Shown here one piece after another: positions 14,508 through 20,506 of a stretch of DNA of 20,506 bases. The position numbers and the translations under genes were made by a program. The stretch lies in contig JAPLJU010000155.1 of NCBI GenBank assembly GCA_026388445.1, positions 1 to 20,506 of the forward strand, given 5' to 3'. Source of the DNA: Deltaproteobacteria bacterium (GTDB lineage Bacteria > Desulfobacterota > Syntrophia > Syntrophales > UBA2192). The notes beneath the pieces are model-generated. The model was not told the DNA's origin and searched no databases. It was given only the letters and a program-made list of their open reading frames with translations. How positions within the stretch are numbered: the stretch's first letter is position 1; each line of letters begins with the position of its first letter.

Positions 14508-14632
14508 CGGGCTGTTGAAAAACGCCCATCTGCGGTGTTTCCCTCATCCTTCGTCGCTGCGACGTACGATTATCGTACGCCTCACTCCTCAGGATTCGGG
14601 GGCCTTGCATCTGGACATTTTTAAACAGCCCG
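14508..14632. repeat. MITE-like inverted-repeat element in the trp leader
   Basis: A 125-bp segment bounded by 15-bp terminal inverted repeats with one mismatch: CGGGCTGTTGAAAAA (14508-14522) and TTTTTAAACAGCCCG (14618-14632). Inside are two further dyads, CGTCGC-T-GCGACG (14552-14564) and CGTACGAT-T-ATCGTACG (14563-14579). There is no coding capacity of note. The layout and sequence style recall dispersed intergenic repeats I associate with deltaproteobacterial genomes, which is a recollection and not a search result. Only one copy is present in this window. No clear target-site duplication is visible. It separates the tandem terminators from the trpE ribosome site and would be transcribed as part of the trp mRNA. 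Confidence 0.7.
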
Positions 14633-14656
14633 GGAAAAATATTTAGGGGAGAGATC

Positions 14657-16165
14657 ATGTACCATCCATCACTTGATGAGTTCAAGAAACTTTCGAAGAG
14701 GGGGAACCTGATTCCCGTCTTCCGTGAAATCCTGGCCGACGAGGAAACACCCGTAACGGCCCTGATGAAGCTGCAATCCAACGCCCACGTTTTTCTCCTG
14801 GAGAGCGTCGAGGGCGGTGAAAAGTGGGGAAGGTACACCTTCCTCGGCGCAGACCCGCGGGTCATTTTCAGGGTGGTGTCCGATGAAGTCGAGATCCGGG
14901 AAAACGGAAGCACGCGGCGTCTGAAGCACGGCGGGGATCCCCTGGCTTGTCTGAAAAAGCTTCTTTCCAGATTCAAATCCGTTTCGGTGGGGGGACTGCC
15001 GCGTTTTTACGGCGGTGCCGTAGGCTACCTCTCCTATGAGATGGTTCGCTATTTCGAGAAAAAGCTGATGAAGGCTTCGACCGGCGAGGCGGGAGTAAAC
15101 GACGCCATCTTTCTCGTCAGCGACACGCTCCTCATTTTCGACAACGTTCGCCACACGATCAAGGTGGTCTCCTGTGCGCGCGTCGAAGAAGGGGATGAGG
15201 ACCTGGAAGGCATTTACAGAGAGGCCGTCGGGAAGATCGACGGTGTCATCGGGTCGCTCCGCCGGCCTGTTGTCCGCAATTCTTCGGCGGCGACGCAGGA
15301 CGGCAGGCCGGATGTCACATTTGAATCGAACATGTCCGCCGCAGAATTCAAGGAGATCGTCCGGCGGGCCAGGGACTACATCGGGCAGGGGGACATCATC
15401 CAGGTGGTCCTCTCTCAGCGTTTCGAGACGGAAAATTCATTCGATCCCGTTGACCTCTACCGGGCCCTCCGCTTCGTCAACCCGTCGCCGTATCTCTTCT
15501 TCATCAAGCTCGATGATCTATACCTCATCGGCTCTTCGCCGGAGGTCATGGTTCGCCTCGAGGACGGTGTAGCGGAACTGCGGCCCATCGCCGGCACGAG
15601 GAGAAGGGGGAAGACAGAACAGGAAGACCGGATGCTTGCCGACGAGCTCCTGAATGACCCGAAGGAACGGGCGGAGCACGTGATGCTCGTCGATCTCGGG
15701 AGAAACGATCTGGGGCGGATAGCGCGTGTCGGAAGCGTCCAGGTGAATTCATTCATGGCCGTCGAGCGTTATTCTCACGTCATGCACCTGGTCTCCAACA
15801 TCCAGGCCCAGCTTGCCGAGAGGAAGGACTGCTTCGATGTCCTCAAAGCCGCCTTCCCGGCGGGGACGCTGACGGGTGCCCCGAAAGTCCGGGCCATGGA
15901 AATTATCGATGAACTCGAGCCTTCAGGAAGAGGCCCTTACGGCGGGGCGGTTGGCTATTTCAGTTTTTCCGGGAACATGGATTTCTGTATCACCATCCGG
16001 ACGATGGTGCTGCGGGGAGGCCGGATTTACATCCAGGCGGGCGCCGGTATTGTCGCCGATTCCGATCCGGAGCGGGAGTACGAGGAAACGATGAACAAGG
16101 CAGCCGCGATGATGAAAGCGGTGCGGATGGCGGCGTCAGGGTTTGAAATAATGGAAGAAGAATAG
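14657..16165 (+). CDS. trpE: Anthranilate synthase component I
   Basis: 502 residues. With TrpG it converts chorismate and glutamine to anthranilate, the first step of Trp synthesis. 'FLLESVEGGEKWGRYTFLG' near residues 46-64 contains the L-L-E-S motif, where the Ser (S50) corresponds to S40 of the Trp feedback site in Salmonella/E. coli TrpE, so allosteric inhibition is likely. 'NPSPYLFFI' is the second part of that site. The chorismate-binding domain shows 'IAGTRRRGKT', 'LVDLGRNDLGRIA', 'FPAGTLTGAPKVRAMEIIDELEP' and 'GGAVGYFSF'. The length matches the family. ATG 14657 has a GGGGAGAG ribosome site (14646-14653). It is followed after 17 nt by trpG. Confidence 0.96.
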   Translation: MYHPSLDEFKKLSKRGNLIPVFREILADEETPVTALMKLQSNAHVFLLESVEGGEKWGRYTFLGADPRVIFRVVSDEVEIRENGSTRRLKHGGDPLACLKKLLSRFKSVSVGGLPRFYGGAVGYLSYEMVRYFEKKLMKASTGEAGVNDAIFLVSDTLLIFDNVRHTIKVVSCARVEEGDEDLEGIYREAVGKIDGVIGSLRRPVVRNSSAATQDGRPDVTFESNMSAAEFKEIVRRARDYIGQGDIIQVVLSQRFETENSFDPVDLYRALRFVNPSPYLFFIKLDDLYLIGSSPEVMVRLEDGVAELRPIAGTRRRGKTEQEDRMLADELLNDPKERAEHVMLVDLGRNDLGRIARVGSVQVNSFMAVERYSHVMHLVSNIQAQLAERKDCFDVLKAAFPAGTLTGAPKVRAMEIIDELEPSGRGPYGGAVGYFSFSGNMDFCITIRTMVLRGGRIYIQAGAGIVADSDPEREYEETMNKAAAMMKAVRMAASGFEIMEEE

Positions 16166-16182
16166 AACCGGGGGGGCAAACC

Positions 16183-16775
<593 letters not shown>

Positions 16776-16779
<4 letters not shown>

Positions 16780-17786
16780 TCAAGGAAGCGTTGTCGAAGG
16801 TCGTACAGGGAAAAGATCTTCAGGAATCGGAAATGATGGAGACCATGACGGAGATCATGGAAGGACAGGCCACACCGGCGCAAATCGGCGCCTTCATCAC
16901 GGCCCTGCGGATGAAGGGGGAAACCGTCGAAGAAGTCACGGGTGCCGCGCGGATCATGCGCCAGAAGGCAACAAGAATCGATGCCCGCTCTTCGGTCATC
17001 GTCGACACCTGCGGAACCGGCGGCGACGGCCGGAACACCTTCAACATCTCGACGACGTCGGCCTTTGTGGTGGCGGCTTCGGGGCTCATGGTCGCGAAGC
17101 ACGGAAACCGCGCCGTCTCCAGCGGCTGTGGAAGCGCCGATGTGCTCGAGGCCATCGGCGTCAACATCGACGCACCGCCCGACGTCATCGAGGAGTGCCT
17201 CCAGCAGATCGGGATCGGCTTTCTCTTCGCCCCGAAACTGCACGGGGCCATGAAGTACGCCATCGGCCCCAGGCGGGAAATCGGGCTGCGGACGGTCTTC
17301 AACATGCTGGGGCCTCTCACGAACCCGGCCTCGGCCACGGCCCAGCTCATCGGTGTCTACGATCCGAGGCTCACGGAGATGTTTGCCGGGGTGCTGAAAA
17401 ATCTCGGAACCAAGAAGGCCTTCGTCGTACACGGCTTTGACGGTCTCGACGAGGCGACCATTACCGGTGAGACGCGGGTATCGGAGCTCAGGGACGGCAT
17501 CGTCACAACTTACAACATCAACCCAGTGGAATTCTTCGGCGAGACCTTCAGGGCCGAGGAACTCGTGGGTGGAGATGCCGCCACCAATGCGGAGATTACA
17601 AAAGGAATCCTCGCCGGCAACAACGGCGCCAAACGGAAGATAATCCTGCTGAACGCGGCGCTGGCCATGGTCGCAGGAGGTAAGGCGGATAACATCCGCG
17701 ATGGGATCAAGATTGCCGAGGATTGTATCGACAGCGGCGCCGCCATGCGGAAGCTCAAGTCGCTCATCGAACTCACGCACAGCTGA
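16776..17786 (+). CDS. trpD: Anthranilate phosphoribosyltransferase
   Basis: 336 residues. Transfers the phosphoribosyl group of PRPP to anthranilate. The N-terminal helical domain has 'GQATPAQIGAFITALRMKGETVEEVTGAARIMR'. The PRPP-binding loop is 'DTCGTGGDGRNTFNISTTSAFVVAASGLMVAKHGNRAVSSGCGSADVLEAIG', and 'GPRREIGLRTVFNMLGPLTNPA' follows, with the conserved Arg for anthranilate and the GPLTNP motif. Length and motifs are normal. It is coupled to trpG by a 4-nt overlap and followed by trpC after 7 nt. Confidence 0.97.
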
Positions 17787-17793
17787 GGTTTCC

Positions 17794-18570
17794 ATGATCC
17801 TGGAAAGAATCGTTCAACATAAGATGGAGGAGGTCAGCCGGAACAAGACCGTCCTGTCGTTGCGGGAGCTGGGACGGAGGATCAGCGGCACGAAACCGGA
17901 TTGCGACTTCAAGGCAGCCATTGACGCCGGGGATGTTGCCATCATCGCGGAAATCAAAAGGAGTTCGCCTTCCCGGGGGCGGATCCGCGAGGACTTTGAT
18001 CATGTGGCCATCGCGCGCACGTACGAGAGAAACGGCGTCGCCGCCGTATCCGTGATCACGGATCGCCGCTTTTTCGAAGGGGATGCGTCATTCCTCTCGG
18101 ACATCCGGAAAGAGACCGCGATCCCCCTCCTGAGAAAGGACTTTGTCATCGACCCCTATCAGATCTATGAAACGGTATTTCTCGGTGGAGACGCGGTTCT
18201 TCTCATCGCGAGGATCTTGGAGTTTCAGCAGCTGCGGGATTTCATCGAACTTTCGTCGGAGATGGGCCTTGCAACGCTGGTGGAGATTCACGACGAGGCC
18301 GACCTGGAAAAAGCCGTTTCCGCGGGCGCGCGGATCATCGGCATCAACAACCGTGATCTGTCGACGTTCGAAACCAACCTGGAGACAAGCATTCAGCTTG
18401 CGCCCCTCGTGCCGGGGGGGATCACCATCGTGAGCGAAAGCGGCATCCGTTCGCGAAAAGACATCGAAAGACTGATGCAGGCGGACATTCGTGTATTCCT
18501 TGTGGGAGAGACCCTGATGAGCGAAGGGGATATTTCTTGGAAGATCAGGGAACTGACGGGAAAGGAGTGA
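17794..18570 (+). CDS. trpC: Indole-3-glycerol phosphate synthase
   Basis: 258 residues. Closes the indole ring from CdRP. It is a TIM barrel with 'IIAEIKRSSPSRGRI' (catalytic Lys of EIKxxSPS), 'LLRKDFVIDPYQIYE' (catalytic Lys), 'LVEIHDEADLEKA' (catalytic Glu), 'IGINNRDLSTFETNL' and 'VSESGI'. ATG 17794 gives the standard N-terminus 'MILERIVQHKMEEV'. A longer in-frame start at 17701 inside trpD is rejected. The enzyme is monofunctional, with trpF as a separate gene 5 nt downstream, unlike the TrpCF fusion of enterobacteria. Confidence 0.96.
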   Translation: MILERIVQHKMEEVSRNKTVLSLRELGRRISGTKPDCDFKAAIDAGDVAIIAEIKRSSPSRGRIREDFDHVAIARTYERNGVAAVSVITDRRFFEGDASFLSDIRKETAIPLLRKDFVIDPYQIYETVFLGGDAVLLIARILEFQQLRDFIELSSEMGLATLVEIHDEADLEKAVSAGARIIGINNRDLSTFETNLETSIQLAPLVPGGITIVSESGIRSRKDIERLMQADIRVFLVGETLMSEGDISWKIRELTGKE

Positions 18571-18575
18571 AGTTC

Positions 18576-19238
18576 ATGACGGAGATCAAGATCTGCGGGA
18601 TCACCAACCTGGAGGATGCGAAAATCGCAGCGCTTGCCGGCGCAGATGCCCTGGGGTTCATCTTTCACCCTGGAAGCCCGCGGCATGTGACCCCCGAGCG
18701 CGCGAAGGGGATCACTTCGCTGCTCCCGGTGAGCATATGCAAGGTCGGGGTTTTTGTTGATTGCGATGCGGGGGAGGTCAAAAAAATTTTACGGTTCTGC
18801 AGGCTGGACCTCGTTCAGCTCCATGGCCATGAATCGCCTGATTACTGCAGGCGCTTTTCCCCTTCCGTTCTCCTAAAAGCGGTGGTGCTCCGCTCCGAAG
18901 AGGATCTTGCCGTCCTGAACGAATATCCGGTGAAGGCCGTTGTCGTGGATACCTATGATCCCGAATTTCCGGGCGGGACAGGGAGGACCTGCGACTGGAA
19001 CCTCGCAAAACGGGCAGGTGAGAAGTGCACTCTCATTCTTGCCGGGGGGCTCAACAGCGGGAATATCCATGCGGCCATCGAGCGCGTGAGGCCCCGGGCC
19101 GTCGACATCGCAAGTGGCGTTGAAGCGAGGCCGGGGAAAAAAGACCCGGAAAAGATCAGGGAGTTCATCGCGGCTGTAAAGGGCTTCGGGCCGGCGGGGA
19201 CCCCTGCCCCGGCGGGCAGAATTTTTCAGAGGTTATAA
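18576..19238 (+). CDS. trpF: Phosphoribosylanthranilate isomerase
   Basis: 220 residues. Isomerises PRA to CdRP. Visible motifs are 'IKICGITNLEDA' with the catalytic Cys, 'ALGFIFHPGSPRHVTPE', 'LVQLHGHES', 'VDTYDPEFPGGTGRTCDWNLA' with the catalytic Asp, and the phosphate-binding 'LAGGLNSGNI' and 'VDIASGVE' (the family more often has SSGVE). ATG 18576 is chosen for its AAAGGAG ribosome site (18561-18567). A TTG at 18537 would add 13 unrelated residues. The last ~19 residues (Gly/Pro/Ala-rich) extend beyond the usual end. Confidence 0.95.
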   Translation: MTEIKICGITNLEDAKIAALAGADALGFIFHPGSPRHVTPERAKGITSLLPVSICKVGVFVDCDAGEVKKILRFCRLDLVQLHGHESPDYCRRFSPSVLLKAVVLRSEEDLAVLNEYPVKAVVVDTYDPEFPGGTGRTCDWNLAKRAGEKCTLILAGGLNSGNIHAAIERVRPRAVDIASGVEARPGKKDPEKIREFIAAVKGFGPAGTPAPAGRIFQRL

Positions 19239-19264
19239 AGGCCAGGAAGAATATCGGAGGTATT

Positions 19265-20476
19265 ATGAGAAGAAATTCACTACCGGACAAGCAGGGACAC
19301 TTCGGTGTCTTCGGCGGCAGGTACGTGGCCGAGACGGTCATGCCAGCCTTGATCGAACTGGAGGAAGCCTACCGGCTGTGCCGGGCCGACAGAGGTTTCC
19401 GCAGGGAACTCGACCGTTATCTGCGGGAGTATGCCGGCAGGGAAAGCCCCCTTTATCTCGCAGGTAATCTGACGGAAAAACTCGGGGGTGCCCGGATCTA
19501 TCTCAAGAGGGAGGATCTCAACCACACGGGCTCCCACAAGATCAATAATACCCTCGGTCAGGCCCTTGTCGCCAGGCGAATGGGAAAGAAGAAGGTCATT
19601 GCCGAAACGGGCGCCGGTCAGCATGGCGTGGCCACGGCGACGGCAGCGGCCCTCTTCGGTATGGAATGCCGGGTCTTCATGGGAGAGGAGGACATTCGCC
19701 GCCAGGCACCCAACGTCTTTCGCATGAAGATCCTAGGCGCCGAGGTTGTCCCCGTGAAGGCGGGTACGGCGACACTCAAGGACGCCATGAGCGAGGCCAT
19801 GCGTCACTGGGTTACTTATGTCCGTGATACCTTCTACATCATCGGCTCCACGGCGGGCCCGCATCCCTACCCCATGATGGTCCGCGACTTTCAGAGTGTC
19901 ATTGGTCGGGAGGCGAGACGCCAAATTCTTAAATTCGAAGGACGCCTTCCCGATTATCTGATTGCCTGTGTCGGCGGCGGGAGCAACTCTATGGGTCTCT
20001 TTCATTCCTTCCGGAATGATCGCGATGTCCGGATGATCGGCGTTGAGGCGGCCGGTCGGGGGATCGAAACCGGGATGCACGCAGCGACGCTTTCGGCCGG
20101 TCATATTGGTGTCCTTCACGGGAACAAGACGTACCTCCTGCAGGATCAGGGGGGCCAGGTCCATGATGCCTACTCGATTGCTGCCGGGCTCGATTATCCG
20201 GGCGTGGGGCCGGAGCACAGCTATTTCAAGGAGACGGGAAGGGCGTCCTATGTCTCCATTGAGGACCGGGAGGCCGTCGAGGCCTTTCTCCTGCTCTCCA
20301 CATGCGAGGGGATCATCCCCGCCATGGAAAGCGCCCACGCCGTCGCGTACGCCATGAAGCTGGCGCCGACGCTCGACCGGAACAAGGTCATCGTCATCAA
20401 CCTGTCGGGGCGGGGGGACAAGGACACGGGGATCATTTCACAGATCATGGGAGGTGCCGGGCGTGAAACGCATTGA
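19265..20476 (+). CDS. trpB: Tryptophan synthase beta chain
   Basis: 403 residues. A PLP enzyme condensing indole and serine to Trp in the alpha2beta2 complex. Clear TrpB1-type motifs are 'GHFGVFGGRYVAETVMPAL', 'YLKREDLNHTGSHKINNTLGQALVARRMGK' with the PLP Lys after Ser-His, 'AETGAGQHGVATATAAA', the phosphate loop 'VGGGSNSMGLF', 'GLDYPGVGPEHSYFK' and 'LSGRGDKD'. ATG 19265 has CGGAGGT (19254-19260) just upstream. The gene is complete, and its last 14 nt overlap the candidate trpA start. Confidence 0.97.
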   Translation: MRRNSLPDKQGHFGVFGGRYVAETVMPALIELEEAYRLCRADRGFRRELDRYLREYAGRESPLYLAGNLTEKLGGARIYLKREDLNHTGSHKINNTLGQALVARRMGKKKVIAETGAGQHGVATATAAALFGMECRVFMGEEDIRRQAPNVFRMKILGAEVVPVKAGTATLKDAMSEAMRHWVTYVRDTFYIIGSTAGPHPYPMMVRDFQSVIGREARRQILKFEGRLPDYLIACVGGGSNSMGLFHSFRNDRDVRMIGVEAAGRGIETGMHAATLSAGHIGVLHGNKTYLLQDQGGQVHDAYSIAAGLDYPGVGPEHSYFKETGRASYVSIEDREAVEAFLLLSTCEGIIPAMESAHAVAYAMKLAPTLDRNKVIVINLSGRGDKDTGIISQIMGGAGRETH

Positions 20477-20506
20477 GAAGAAATTTTCCGAGTTGAAAAA
20501 GTAAGG
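20463..20506 (+). CDS. trpA: Tryptophan synthase alpha chain, N-terminal fragment at window edge
   Basis: GTG 20463, overlapping the end of trpB, opens a frame reading M-K-R-I-E-K-K-F-S-E-L-K-K and then TAA (20502-20504), two bases before the window ends. R-I-E-K-K-F-x-E-L-K is the typical TrpA N-terminus, and trpA is expected at this place. The stop at codon 14 is unexpected. Removing one A from the 5-A run before it would give E-L-K-S-K-G, which also suits the family. Too little sequence is present to decide between a truncated gene and a base error. Confidence 0.6.

Overview
The window is a bacterial chromosomal segment dominated by one collinear block for aromatic amino acid biosynthesis (about 5.48 kb to the right edge, all on the + strand). 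Moderately high GC, dense gene overlaps, a neighbouring tungsten-type aldehyde:ferredoxin oxidoreductase and the style of the intergenic repeat suggest a strictly anaerobic deltaproteobacterium (Desulfobacterota, perhaps Syntrophales-like). That assignment is an inference from gene content and could not be tested here.

Left part (1-5400): the 3' part of a DUF4382/DUF5666-like secreted protein gene, a hairpin terminator between convergent genes, a minus-strand DUF4136-like lipoprotein gene, then an aldo/keto reductase gene broken by one frameshift and, 20 nt later, an intact AOR-family oxidoreductase gene.

aro block (5477-14221): a strong sigma70-type promoter, a 31-codon leader peptide whose residues 10-18 are Y-W-W-F-G-F-Y-Y-Y, two tandem intrinsic terminators, then DAHP synthase (class I-beta), aroB, pheA (chorismate mutase/prephenate dehydratase), aroD, aroE, aroA, aroK, aroC and tyrA. 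Most junctions are 4-nt ATGA overlaps. This layout looks like ribosome-mediated attenuation sensing all three aromatic amino acids.

trp block (14254-end): a second promoter, a 25-codon leader peptide with Trp-Trp-Trp, two tandem terminators, a 125-bp inverted-repeat element, then trpE, trpG, trpD, trpC, trpF, trpB and the first codons of trpA. The two leader peptides align without gaps over residues 1-13 (both start M-[D/N]-R, both have W11-W12). Their untranslated parts also share sequence, including an identical 10-bp terminator stem, so the leaders appear to be paralogous.

Together the genes convert PEP plus erythrose-4-phosphate to chorismate and on to prephenate-derived Phe/Tyr precursors and Trp; no aminotransferase for the last Phe/Tyr step is present. 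Four reading-frame anomalies stand out: the AKR -1 frameshift, an A8 run that fuses aroE to aroA, an apparent 14-nt deletion in aroA that removes a PEP-binding arginine, and a stop at codon 14 of trpA. They sit among intact genes of the same pathway, so sequence or assembly error is the leading explanation for at least some. Each should be verified before a biological reading is given.
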